Positions 37,450 through 49,656 of a DNA stretch of 64,000 nucleotides are shown in pieces. Origin of the DNA: Cunninghamella blakesleeana (Eukaryota > Mucoromycota > Mucoromycetes > Mucorales > Cunninghamellaceae); contig JAFCIZ010000007.1 of assembly GCA_017871115.1 (NCBI GenBank), positions 2,294,001 to 2,358,000 on the forward strand, given 5' to 3'. The stretch's first letter is position 1. The number at the start of each line of letters is the position of its first letter. The notes under the pieces were generated by a model. That model saw only the letters and a list, made by a program, of their open reading frames with translations. It was not told where the DNA came from and made no database searches. Position numbers and translations under genes: made by a program.

Positions 37450-37582
37450 CTGTACATAATAAAGAATATAGAAGGTGTAGAAGGAAACATTTTGTATTAC
37501 ATTGTATTTAAAATGACAGATGTATACAAAATAATTCATTTAAGGGAACTTTATTTATGAAATATATAACCTATAAAAGTAA
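37450..37582 (-). promoter_or_regulatory. Conserved upstream block of X (copy C)
   Basis: Counterpart of 23265-23400, with the same TATA-like GGTTATATATTTC and GTTCCCTTAAATG on the minus strand. Candidate X promoter. Confidence 0.4.
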
Positions 37583-37737
37583 AAAACAAAAAAACAAAAA
37601 AAAAACTCAGCGAATCTTAATAAATAGTTCTCGATTCATGAATCTCATAATTTATTATTACAAAAAAAAAGGCGTTTTCAGGTAAATGATTTATCAATTT
37701 GTTTATTAGAATATTAAAAAATTAATATGTATTTTTT

Positions 37738-37787
37738 AAAATAAAATAAAATAAAATAAAATAAAATAAAATAAAATAAAATAAAAC
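37738..37787. repeat. (TAAAA)n microsatellite 3' of Y copy C
   Basis: About ten AAAAT pentamers directly downstream of Y. Shorter versions lie at the same place in copies A (about 23555-23575) and B (about 29245-29270). Confidence 0.9.
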
Positions 37788-37805
37788 TATAAATATATAA
37801 CTTGT

Positions 37806-38459
37806 TTATACTAGACAGCCAGTTTTGGGTTCACCAGTCATGTCGCTTACACCACATTTTCCATTTGAATTACAAGTATCTAAACAATCATCACTGCTGG
37901 AACAGCAAGCGCCTGTCTTTCCAATACCAGCTTTAAGACCACAATAACCTTTTGTACATGTTGAGATAGGTGTAGAAGAAGATTTAATTGTAGGAGTAGA
38001 AGCTGTAGGAACTGGCAATGGTTTATTGATAATAGGATCAGGAGTAGGAACCGCAATTAAATCTTTATCTATATTGTTTGAACAAATATAAGTAGTAAAT
38101 TTATAATTTTCATCTACTCTCATACAAGGGATATCTTCGTCCACATAAGTACCCAATGCCGTCGAATAATTGCCAACTCCTTTAAAAAAATAATCCATTT
38201 TGGAATCAGAACATCTAAAACCTTGACTTGTCAGTCGTTCATCGAAAATAGGTAATCGATTAGTTCCAAGACCATACCCGCAATCGCTTTTTAAAGTTGT
38301 ACTGTAACCATTATTGACTTGAGGATATTCATCTAATGAAACAAAACGGTTACCATCTCTCATTACTTTATCCACTTTAACAATCACGAATAGAGATCCA
38401 ATGACTTGTTGAACAAGTACACTTGCAAGTAGGGTTTTTATAGTAATTGATTTTAACAT
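37806..38459 (-). CDS. Secreted cysteine-rich protein Y, copy C
   Basis: 217 residues, single exon, read from the internal ATG at 38459 (MLKSITIKTLLASVLVQQVI), which opens a signal peptide matching copy A; the longer in-frame upstream part is Lys/Phe low complexity. One module (IVKVDKVMRDGNRF, SDCGYGLG, GVGNYSTAL, IPCMRVDENYKFTTYICSNN), a Pro/Thr/Ser linker shorter than in copy A, and an 8-cysteine domain at 168-217 (CTKGYCGLKAGIGKTGACC onward). The tail is almost unchanged from copy A although the module differs at roughly a third of positions. Function unknown; probably secreted. Confidence 0.85.
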   Translation of the reverse strand: MLKSITIKTLLASVLVQQVIGSLFVIVKVDKVMRDGNRFVSLDEYPQVNNGYSTTLKSDCGYGLGTNRLPIFDERLTSQGFRCSDSKMDYFFKGVGNYSTALGTYVDEDIPCMRVDENYKFTTYICSNNIDKDLIAVPTPDPIINKPLPVPTASTPTIKSSSTPISTCTKGYCGLKAGIGKTGACCSSSDDCLDTCNSNGKCGVSDMTGEPKTGCLV

Positions 38460-38967
38460 AATAAAATAATAAAAATAATTGATGTTAAAAAAAAAGGAAG
38501 GGGAAGGATTTAAAAAAAAAAAAATAAGAAAAAAGAAGTATTTTCGGCTTTTTTTTCTTCTCTTTTTTTTTTTTTTGTACAAGCGCGTGTTTTTTTTTTT
38601 TCAACATGTAATACAAAAAAGGTAAAGACTAATAAATGCTAAATTTTCCATTTAAAGAAAACAACTTTTAGAACTTTATTTGTTAACATATAAAGGTATA
38701 TAATTTAATTTTACTCTCAGTTCAAGATTCTTTAAAATTTTATCATTATGGTATTACAAAATCTTTATTAAATCAAAATCGAACTCCGGGGAAATGTAAA
38801 ATGTGTAAGTAAATTAAAGCCAGTTCATGAATAAGAAAAAAGAATGTGAATATAAAAAAAAGAAATTATTTATTAAAATAAAAAAAATGAGAACATTATA
38901 TTTTCTTTTAAAAAAAAAGGAATTTATTTATTGAATAAATAATTTTTAAGAAAAAAAAATATAAAAA

Positions 38968-39357
38968 TTAATTTTTAACTGGGACGTATTTACCACAAGC
39001 ATAAGAATCAAAAGAGGTGTCTTTGCTTATCAATACACATGGATATACATCGTCTGATTTTGATACCTTTAAACCAGTTAATACATTATTTTCACCCGCA
39101 ACAACGGCAATGCTTGGGTTATTAGTTCCACAGGTACTAAAATCATCTTGTTCTTCAGCAATGGTTGTTTTAAACATTTTATTAAATGCGCACACTTCTT
39201 GATCAGAAGTTTTTAATGTATCAAAAAAATGAAAGGTAATCCATTTTTCATCATTCACGGTGGGTTTTTTATCGACATTGACTAACCAAAAGGTACCAAA
39301 GACTTGTTGAATAAATAAAGTAGCCAATAAAACTTTAGTTAAATGATAGCTGAGCAT
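38968..39357 (-). CDS. Small secreted module protein Z, copy C
   Basis: 129 residues, same length as copy A with no indel. Starts MLSYHLTKVLLATLFIQQVF (signal peptide), then FWLVNVDKKPTVNDEKW, a cysteine pair in CAFNKMFKTTIAEEQDDFSTC, and YPCVLISKDTSFDSYACGKYV. The closing CGKYV is nearer to module 2 of X (CGKHV) than in copy A (CAEYV). The mature sequence is a bare module without linker or tail. The equal length and mild substitutions suggest selection on the protein, in contrast to the broken copy B. Function unknown. Confidence 0.85.
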   Translation of the reverse strand: MLSYHLTKVLLATLFIQQVFGTFWLVNVDKKPTVNDEKWITFHFFDTLKTSDQEVCAFNKMFKTTIAEEQDDFSTCGTNNPSIAVVAGENNVLTGLKVSKSDDVYPCVLISKDTSFDSYACGKYVPVKN

Positions 39358-41799
39358 TTTGTTATATATATTTATATAAATTTTCAAAAATAATAAAAAT
39401 AATAAAAAATTGGAAGATGAAAAAAAAAAAGTAAAAATTAAGATTTTATTTATAAAAAATAAAATAAAATAAAGTTTGAAGTTCTTTTTTTGGAGACTGT
39501 AATACAATTTTTTTTTCAACATTATATAGATATATATATATATATATTTATATATTTTAATTGGTGGAGAGATTAACAAATAGTAAATTACTTTAATAAA
39601 AAAATAAATAAACGTATTTATTCTAATATGATTTTCAATGCTAATTCTGATTGTGTCGATCGATACACCTTAATGATATCAACCCTTGATCATTTTTTTA
39701 TAGAGTTGCCATATTAATGGTCGATCGATTCGGATTTGTGTTTTTACTAATGATTGGATGCTGAGAATTTTGTACACAAGAAAATTATACATAAACTGAA
39801 ATTGAAATGATACCGACATTTAAATAATAATGTAAATTAATTTTGAATACTTCAAATTTGTATTGACGTTTATTAAATTAAATAAAAATAAATAAACAAA
39901 GGAAACCACAGTGAAAGAAATATAATATCTTTAATAGTGAGCGTTATTTGTAGTAATGTTGGTACTTTTAAGTTGTAATATGCAACCAGAAATAACTATT
40001 ATTTGAGGTGAGTAAATATATGTTTTTTTTTTTTTTACTAACGTTATTATAATTGTATAATTATAAGCATCAAATCCTCTCTAAACTGTTGATTCTAATA
40101 GACTGCATTAATCGATCTGGAGAGTTTATCTTACCAATTAAAAAAAAAATACAATATTTGGTTACATTAGCCGTTGAAAAGAAAAGTAATTGTGAATTGA
40201 TTGATATAACTTGATTATTATTATTATTAGTAGTAGTATTGGTATTAATTTCTAAAAATGAATTTATAATGCCATTTGCTTTCATTGACAATTGAAGATT
40301 AAACGCGTTAAATTGATGTAACAAATGACATTCGGAATAAATATATTCTTTGGCTTTTTGTTTAATGATCATAATATAGTTCTAGCAGAAGGTTATATAA
40401 GATTTTTCAACTCAAGTATAATTGTATTATTTTGTACAGATATTCTAATAATTTGTTATTTAATTAAAATACAGGTGTATTTCCAAATGTTATTTCAAAT
40501 TACTGTAAACTTGGTAGCAATAAGGCAATAAACTTATTTATATTTCTTATTTGATTTTTGTTTTATAAGTATATATACCAATTACATCATGTACACCAGT
40601 ACTATTTATGATGAGATATTCTAAATTTGAAATAAAAGAATAAAAAGTAAAAATCCTAAAGTGATCAATTGTAATATTTCTAAACAAAACAATGCAAGAT
40701 TTTTCCATTGTAAAGTAATAGATTATAATTAAAAAGCAGATGGTAGGTTTTCATGGGTATAATCGATTTTTATAGAAGTGGGTATATCTTGATGAAGGAA
40801 AGCAGTTAAAATAATATCTAATAAATGATAATTTAAATTTGGAGATGTATTTATTTCAGTTTAATGTAAATCTAAAAACTAATTATGTAGAAGATTGATG
40901 TGAAGAAATATAAAAACTATGAATATGTTAGACATGTTATAAATTGTTTTATAACTGTAATTGTAGTTTATTAATAATGTAATTAATAATTATATTTTCA
41001 TTACTTTTTAGTTGTATAATGGTATACGTTCCATGTTATCAAACTGTGCTATAAGATGATGTCGATTAGGCCGCACCTGTAATGAAATTATATAAACAAA
41101 AATCTCCAGCTTTGATGAAATATCATTATTATATTTACAATAAAAATTATAAAATAAAATATTGCATGCTTCATAAAATGTTCATGTTTATTCTAATTTT
41201 AGTTAAACTAACACAGCGTTAAACTTTTTTAATTATGCAGCTGTATAAAATGTAATCGCTAATAAAAAAGAGAAGTAAAAGCTACTAAATATTATTTGAT
41301 TACATACAAGTGATTAATTTGTAAGATAGCTCAGTGAATCAAAGTGCTTAAATATATAAGAAAAGCTTTTCATTAGAGAAAACTATTATGTATATATAGA
41401 GCGAAAAAGAAAAATTAAAAAAAAGGATGGAAAAGCTGTGCCACCACCGTTAAAACTAAAAAACTGAGATTAAAAAATTAGCAATCTACTTATATTTAAG
41501 CATTTTCTCTACTTTTTTTTTTTTTTTTTTTACTTTACTAATTTTTAAATGATTTTACCTAATGAAATTCTTTACCTTATATTTCAGCATATAAATTTAC
41601 AGCGAAATTTAATAACACTTAAATTTGTATGTAAATAATGGTATAATGTAGCAACTGTTTTAATTTATAAAGATATAACAATCCATACACCCAAACAATA
41701 AGTACGGTTTATCAAAACAGCTACGAAAAGAAAACACAATAAGAAGCTTGCTGGTAATTTGGTACAAAATTTGACACTTTTATTTGACAATCATATTAA
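39358..41799. other. Gene-poor spacer right of module C
   Basis: About 39690-40060 is the counterpart of 25465-25900. A 100-codon minus-strand stretch (40070-40372) has normal composition apart from an Asn/Thr run but no recognised family or confirmed splicing. No other gene or RNA is seen. Confidence 0.45.
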
Positions 41800-43233
41800 A
41801 AATGGTACTTTATATATTTTGAAATCGTGTTGCCTATTTCTAAGTTCATTACAACTTCCACGTAATAGTAATATCGTTACAGGTAAAAAATATGAAAACA
41901 TAGGATATTTAGCAGCAATACAAGTGTAGAAGGAAACCATGGTGTTTAATTATATTGCTGATAATATCAATGAAATAAATATTAAATTGAATTATATACT
42001 AAATGGAACTTGTTTTTATACACTTTCACAGTATCCTTTAACAGAATTATGTTTACACTTTATTGCAAAAGGTATTACTGATAATACATGCTATAAACTT
42101 CTTGATAGGATTCATTAATCATACTCTCATTTATCAAAACTCTCTATCATCAATGCCAATTTTAATCATGACGACCCCTCATTAATTTATAAAAAACTAC
42201 TTTATCGATAGAATAATCTTAAAATTTTTACTTTAGACAATGTTAGAATTACCCATCCATTTGCTTTTAATTATATAACATATGGCTATCCACGTTTAGA
42301 ATCATTGATAATGAAAAAGATCCAATTTGGTTATCAGTATGAATACGTTGAAGGTAATGTGACTTTTGAAGATAAATTTAAATCGAAATGCTCAATATGT
42401 TTACAATACTTGCTTCATCTTATTTAAAGCATTTTGAAATGGGTTTTTATCGTATGGTTGATTCCTGGCCAAATGGTGAATTAGTAGCATAGATAAATAC
42501 TCACTACACAGAATTACCTTTAAGTAACATATGATAGTCAACTACCGTTATATCTTCACTTTATGCATCAAATACAATTGGATTCTTACATTATTTACAA
42601 ACACTTACTTTTAAATTAACAGATACAACTTGGGATACTTTAGAATCGTTTTTAAAAAATAATAAAAACAATAAAACGAACACCTCATCCTCCAATTTAC
42701 AATTTTTGACTCTCTTAAAGAATGGAGACACTGAGTACCCACCTCTCAATTTTTTTGACTGACTTGATATTTTTCCAAAATCATAATCATTGGCATTATA
42801 TAAATTTACAGTAGAAATAGATATTGAAAAAGAGAATCCTAAAAGCGAAAGACAAGAAGAGTATAATTATTTACTTGAAAAATTAACGATAGCAAAATGT
42901 GAATTATTAAGAGAAAATGCAATTACTATTATATGTCAACATTATCCACGATTAAAAGTTTTACACTGTACATCGAGTAGCTTGTTTTGCACATCTATAT
43001 CTGACGTATTTGACTCATCTACTGCCATTACATCATTAACATTCAACTATAACTTTCTATATGCGCTTTATATTAATTTAAAAGGACTGAAGATAGGATA
43101 TTTTATTTTTTCTCATCTACTAATAATTTCCTTTTTCTATTATCAATTCTCTGTAAATGTATATTCATCAACTTTTTCAGCCTCAAAAATACAGCAGTTT
43201 TATTTCGCTTCATTAATAAAGACAGAAAATTAA
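41800..43233 (+). pseudogene. Decayed large protein gene, possibly F-box/LRR type
   Basis: Translation in shifting plus-strand frames gives long protein-like stretches broken by stops and frame changes: FNYIADNINEINIKLNYIL, PLTELCLHFIAKGITDNTCY, YPRLESLIMKKIQFGYQYEY, NTIGFLHYLQTLTFKLTDTT, and an open 147-codon end (42790-43233) with LTIAKCELLRENAITIICQHYPRLKVLHC. The recurring L-xx-L and YPRL-x-x-L-xx patterns resemble the leucine-rich-repeat proteins, often with an F-box, that are abundant in Mucoromycota. At least five internal stops (for example near 42114, 42209, 42490 and 42760) cannot be removed by plausible introns. Family assignment is tentative; decay is clear. Confidence 0.6.
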
Positions 43234-43890
43234 GCCTCATTTTGTCACCTTGACATCAATTTGAATTCTCTAGAAAGATTTTATTGTAATGATGAATGGA
43301 TTTTAAATTAGAATTGCAAGTTTTTATTATATTTTTCATAATATAATTGGATTTTATTTTATTTTATTTTTTAGAATTTTATATTTACTGTTTATATTTT
43401 AATAAGCTTTATTATACCCATACATTTTTTAAAAATAAAATAAAATAAAAAAAATATTTTACGTAACTTACATTATAAAATGCAATCAAATGAAATGAAA
43501 GAAGATGACGAGATAAAAAGTAATAGAAAGTTATCGCCTTCATCCGATTACCGTGTTATAGATGTAAATCATATAAAATGACCATTTAATTTTGAAAATA
43601 AAACAAAATAAAATTAATATAAATATCCTGCGAACTCTATTTTTATACCCAAACATATAATTTTACTTTTTATTTCCCATTTAAAAAACATATAAATAAT
43701 TTCAAAGAAAAAATTTACAAGTAAAATTATATTTAAAAGAATTAAAAAATTAATCTTTTCATATATTCATTTAAATAAATACAATTAGATAAAAATTTAT
43801 TTATTTACTTTATAAATAAACATTCATTTCAAATATGAACATATTTTTAATTTTTATTGATAAATTATTTTTCAAAAAAATTATTGGGGA
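43234..43890. other. Intergenic with tiny ORF
   Basis: Between the pseudogene and the P450 cluster. ATG at 43480 opens 33 charged codons ending at 43581 (MQSNEMKEDDEIKSNRKLS). It could be a small protein or a chance frame. Otherwise only AT-rich DNA. Confidence 0.4.
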
Positions 43891-46111
43891 TTATTGGTTT
43901 CTTTGATGGACAAATACTTTTAATCCATGTTTCATAGGTAAGGTTAAAGAGATTTGATAGGTAATGAGTTGATTAGGCATTAACGAAAAGTGATAACGTT
44001 TTAATAAAGAAATAATTGTCACCAAAGCTTCTAGCGTAGCTAAATTTTGACCTAGGCAAACGCGAGGACCACCATGGAAAGCAGGCCATTTACCTTGAGT
44101 TTCACGATTTAATTCACCATCTTTGTTCAACCATCGTTCAGGTCTAAATTGTTTGGCATCAGGACCCCATATTTTAAAAGAACGACCCTATTTAAATGAT
44201 ATAAAAATTAATAAACAAGTATATATGTATAGCTTTATACTTGTATTTTTTTTTTTACTTTATTTATTTAAAATATAATAATAAACAAAAATATTATAGC
44301 GTAGCTTATTTTATTATTATTATTTTTACTTACCATCGTCCATGTTGACCATAACACATAGTCACCTTTTTTGATATGAGTTCCATCTGGCCATATATCA
44401 TCATTTAAAGCATATTTTTGATTATTAGGTACAGAGGGATATAATCTTAATACTTCATAAAATCTATATTATTCGATAAAAATAATATATATATATATAT
44501 ATAAGTACATCATTTTTTATTACATATTCATACTCATAATTTTTGTTTTTCTCTATTTTTATTATTTTTAGTTTACACGGCATGAGCATATGTCATATTT
44601 TTAATGGCTTCGTATAAAGCAGCAGGATCCTTTTCCAGACCATCAGGAATATATTCATTTATTTCTTTTAATAATTTTTCTTCAACACGAGGTTGTTCCA
44701 TTAAGGAATAAAAAGTCCATGATAAAGCTTGAGCAGTTGTATCTCTACCAGCGATGACCATATTCAAGACCACGTCACGTAGTTCAGTATCATTCAATAA
44801 TTCACCTTTTTCATTTTTAGTTTCCATAAAACGAGATAGTAAATCATTAAATTGTTCACCTTGTTGAATCTCTTGACGCCGGTTTTTAATCACTTCATAG
44901 GCAAACTCATCAATTATATTAATATGTTGTCCGATGGTCACGTTCCAAGGAAATAAAAAGTCTGTAAGTTTTTCAGTCCATTTATGATAAGGATTGGTGA
45001 AGCGAATATATGCATTTTGCTGTACAATATCGAATGAGGAAGCAAAAGGAACTTTTCCTTTGGTAGAAAGAGCATGAAGATCAACACCAAAACCGAGCCT
45101 ACACAAGTAGAAAAAAGAAAAAAGTAAAAGAGAGAGAACGTCTATTAACAATCGGTTTATTTATTTATTAAAAATAAATGAAAATAAAATATAGTTTAAT
45201 TTACTTTAATCTCATTCTTACTTGACAAAGGAGTCCAATGTAAACTTAAACATAATATCATGAAAATCAACTGATGTACCATTTTTCATGGCTATATCAA
45301 AGATGTTCACCACCATATAATTAATATGTTCCACAAAAATTCTAAAATAGTAATAAGAATAGCAATTGTAATATTAAAATAAAAATTCAACTCATTTAAA
45401 AAAGTAATAATAAAGATTATATAATAAAATAACTTACTGTGTAAAATGGTCTCTAAAGTTTTTTACATTAAAGATTTGACTTGCAGTTTTTCTCTGATAC
45501 CTCCATACTTCCCCATTAGCATTGAATATACCGTGCCCTAAAAGATCGCTTGATGCTTCATTTAATAATGGGCCCTTAACATAATTTTCAAAATTATCTA
45601 CATTTAAAAAAATTAAAAAAAGAAAGAGGTTACTTGATAGTATATAAATATATAATCCTGAAAAAATCATAATGAGTACTAAATTAACTTACTTTTTAGA
45701 AAATGTTCAATGTTTCTTGGATCAACTGTTAAAATAGATTTATGCATTAACAAGCCATGACATAGCCTAATTGTAGGTGTTAAAATATAAAAATAAAATA
45801 AAAAAACATAATGTTTAATTAATAAATGGGTACATATAATATTTCATCTTATATTATTTTACATACATAGTCATGCCATTTATTTTTTCCAAATTTTCTA
45901 ATATAAGTTCCTGAAGCCTATGTTTATTTTTTATAATGGAAGGTGTTGTACCAACTAAAACAGAGCCACTAAAACTAGGAATACCACGGTATTCAGTAAA
46001 TATTAATCGATCAGGATACTTGATAGTCAGTATACTCAATAGCGTTGCCGATAGACCTCCAATCATACCGATTTTTTGTAAAGAATAGTTTGATTTTTGT
46101 ATAGTGTCCAT
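43891..46111 (-). CDS. Cytochrome P450, cluster member 1
   Basis: Seven exons (45867-46111, 45693-45766, 45438-45597, 45222-45341, 44577-45098, 44334-44463, 43891-44187) give 515 residues. One N-terminal membrane anchor (IGMIGGLSATLLSILTIKYP). P450 landmarks: WRYQRK in helix C, AGRDTTAQALSW in helix I, EVLR in helix K, PERW, and the heme loop FHGGPRVCLGQN with the cysteine ligand. It resembles the CYP509-type P450s of zygomycetes; the family number is my inference. ER membrane monooxygenase needing a reductase; substrate unknown. It is the most diverged of the four tandem genes (different N terminus, HQRNQ end) but has exactly the same exon lengths in exons 2-6. Confidence 0.92.
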
Positions 46112-46756
46112 TTTATATAAATATATATATATATATGTGTGTGTGTGTTTACGCTATGAATTCTAATGATAATAGGAATAATAAAAAAAAAAGAAGAAGA
46201 AGAAAAGGAAAAAAGAAAGAAAAACATTTTTTATAATAATAATAATAATAAACTATATTGAAGATAGTGTTTCAAATAGCTGGGTTGTAATACGTTTGAA
46301 TCTATATACACATATGGTAAAATTACGACAGCAAAATATCAGATTACTTGTGATTATTAGATGTAACATTACACCAAAAATGCTTTATATGCGCACTTTT
46401 CACACTATTAAAATAATAAGTAGGGAAAAAAATTACGAGTTTAGTTTTATTTAATTATTTTTGATGATGAAAAATTGCCATTTTTTTTTAAGAAAAATTT
46501 TAAAAAATAAGAATCTCTAAAAAGTCATAAAGTAATGATTGAGAGGTATACTTTATTTTTAATTAAATAATTTATTGTATAAATATTAAATAATAAGAGT
46601 AGAAATGATAATAATCACAGTAAAATATAAAATAAAAAGAAAGAAAAAAAAAGAGTAAGAGAGGAAGAGAGGAGAAGGTATGCAAATAATAAAACGTGAA
46701 AAAGGATATAAAATATAATATATATATCAGTACGATGAAGGCAAGTGCATATAAGT
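46112..46756. other. P450 1-2 spacer
   Basis: 645 bases of AT-rich DNA with a short GT run near 46137 and purine-rich tracts. Holds the promoter of P450 member 1. No gene seen. Confidence 0.6.
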
Positions 46757-49035
46757 TTAGACCCGACGTTTTACATAGACATTTAATCCTTCTTTCATAG
46801 GTAATGTCAATGATACCTGATAAGTAATATTTTGACCAGGGACCATAGTAAATTTATAACGTCTTAATAAAGAGGTAATAGCTATCAAAGCTTCTAAAGT
46901 AGCTAAGTTTTGACCAAGGCAGACACGAGGACCACCATGGAAAGCAGGCCATTTACCTTGGGTTTCGCGAATCAATTCACCATCTTTGTTCAGCCATCTT
47001 TCAGGTTTAAATTGTTTAGCATCAGACCCCCAAACATGTTCGGAACGACCCTTTAAAAATATATAAAAATTGAAATAATTATATTTAAAATTAACATTTT
47101 CTTTTTTTTTTATTAGATAAATACAAATTAAAATAGAATATAGTTGTATAGTTACAACCATTTTCATAAATATATTACCTGAGCCCAGGGAGACCAATAA
47201 ATATAGTCACCTTTTTTAATTTGAGAACCATCAGGCCATATATCATCATTTAAAGCATACTTTTGATTGTTTGGAACAGATGGATAAAATCTTAATACTT
47301 CATAGAACCTATATAAAAGCATACCCAGCGCAGTATAAAATGAATATATATGTAAGTACGTCATACCTTAGCATATATATACCCTCTTCCTATTTACTAC
47401 TCTGTTTTATTCTTTTAGACTTACACTGCATGGGCATACTTCATAGTCTTAATGGCTTCATATAAGGAAGCAGGATCCTTTTCTAATTCTTCAGGTAAAG
47501 TATTGTTGATTTCTTGTAATAACTTTTCTTCAACTTCGGGATGATGCATTAATGAATAAAATGTCCATGATAAAGCTTGAGCTGTAGTATCTCTGCCAGC
47601 AATGACCATATTCAAAACCACATCACGTAATTCTTCATCACTAAGAAGTTGTCCTTTTTCATTTTTAGCTTTCATAAAGCGTGATAATAAGTCATTGAAT
47701 TCTTCTCCATTATCAATTTCTTTACGTCTTTGTCTAATCACATCATAAGCAAAATCATTAATAACTTTTAAATGTTGTTTGATGGTTGTTTTCCATGGCA
47801 TCAAAACATCACTTAACGTTTCTGTTACTTTATAAAATGGGTTTGCAAATCTAAGAAAAGCGTTTTGTTGTACAATATCAAAAGAAGAGGCAAAAGGAAC
47901 TTTTCCTTTAGTAGAAAGAGCATGTAGATCAACACCAAAACTAAGCCTAAATAAATAAAAATAAAAATAAAAAAAAAAGACAAAAGGTAATTAAATTGTC
48001 GAAAATAAAATAAAAATATACAATAAACAAATGAATAAAAATTAATGACCTACTTGACAAAAGAATCTAAAGTAAATCTAAACATAATGTCATGAAAATC
48101 AACAGTTGTACCATTTGTAGCAGCTACATCAAGCATTTTATCAGTAATATAATGAATATGATGAAGAAAAACCCTATTAAAAAATTAAAACAAAGTAAAA
48201 TAAAATAGAAAGATGAATATCAATAATTAAGTGAATTTATACATATATAAAATTATAATTTTTTCTTCCTTTTCCTACTTGTACATATGTTTTTTTAATA
48301 TAAAAAACATTCTTACTCTGTAAAATGATCTCTAAAGTTTTTAACATTAAAAATTTGACTTGCAGTTTTTCTTTGATATTTCCAAACCTCCCCGTTAGCA
48401 TTAAATATACCATGGCCCAAGAGTTCTGAAGTAATTTCATTTAATTGTGGACTTTTAACATAATTTTCAAAATTACCTAAAATAATCATAAAATAATAAG
48501 ATCAAAAGTAGATCAAAAGTTAAATTAAAAATTCGATATCCGAATAAATACAAGATAAACGTGGTATTAAGAAATATAAGGAAAAAACAGAATACCTTTT
48601 AATACATGTTCTACGTTACGTGGATCAATAGTGATAATAGATCTTGGAAAACAAACTCCATTTGTAATTCTATTAATAAATGGTGAAAAATAAAAGTAAA
48701 AATATATTAAAATAGTTAGAATTAGGATATAGTGGATAAAAAAATATAAAGCTTATATATATATAAGTTTATAAGTTTACTCACAAAGTTAAAACATTTC
48801 TTTTATCAAGGTTTTCCATAAAATACTCTTGAACACGATTCATGTTTTTCATAATAAGAGGAGTAATACCAACTAAAGGGAGTGCATTCATAGAAGTAAT
48901 ACCTTCTCTCTCATCCGTAAAAGCTAATCGATTTGGATACTTGTAAGCCAGAGCACCTAAAACAGCCACTGTAGCACCGCCTATCATACCAGCTGTTTGT
49001 AAATAGGAATTTTGAGACTTTCTGAGTGATGACAT
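46757..49035 (-). CDS. Cytochrome P450, cluster member 2
   Basis: Seven exons (48785-49035, 48596-48669, 48317-48476, 48054-48173, 47425-47946, 47179-47308, 46757-47050) give 516 residues. MSSLRKSQNSYLQTAG leads into the anchor GGATVAVLGALAYKYPNR. Landmarks: WKYQRK, AGRDTTAQALSW, EVLR, PERW, FHGGPRVCLGQN. Exon 1 uses a GTGAGT donor. Over exon 5 the last ~125 residues differ from member 3 at only about two positions, and exon 7 is also nearly identical, while introns differ. The C terminus VKRRV differs from VKHRN of member 3. Substrate unknown. Confidence 0.93.
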
Positions 49036-49656
49036 GATTTATATATACAGAATTATATATGTTTATTCAAATAAAACAATATAGTAATGAAAAGAAAAAA
49101 GAGGAGAAAAAAAAAGTTAATGGGAATAAGTTTTTTTTTAAAAAAAAAGGGTGCATCACAAAAAAGTAAATTAAAACCCAGTCAGGTCGACTCCCTTTTA
49201 ATGTTTTTATTATGCATCTTTGTTACGAAGCTAATAGTTAAAAAAATATATACGCGTTATTTATATTATATAATTTTATAGAAAAAGGAAGTATATAGAA
49301 ATAGAATAAAATAAAATATACTACAAAATAGATTTGGTATGAATAAAAAGCGGACTTGTTTATTTATATACATAAAAAAGTAATCACATGTAAAAAAGTT
49401 TATTTTGGCGTCTGCATCCAACGTTCAACTTGTATAAAATTAAGGAGAAAAGTTTAACTGATCAGAGCGCTTGTATGTTTTATTATTTTTATTTTTCTTA
49501 TTTAATATTATTATTTTATAAGTTTATTAGTGATAGATTGATATATATATATATATATATATTTTACATTAAAAAAAGGAAGAAGAAAAAAAATATGGTA
49601 ATAAATAATTAAATAAGAAATACGAATTACCGTGTAATAAATATGTGTATATAATT
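49036..49656. other. P450 2-3 spacer
   Basis: 621 bases. Contains the promoter side of P450 member 2, including a CCCAGTCAGGTCGACTCCC stretch at about 49178, which stands out as GC-rich. No gene seen. Confidence 0.55.
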
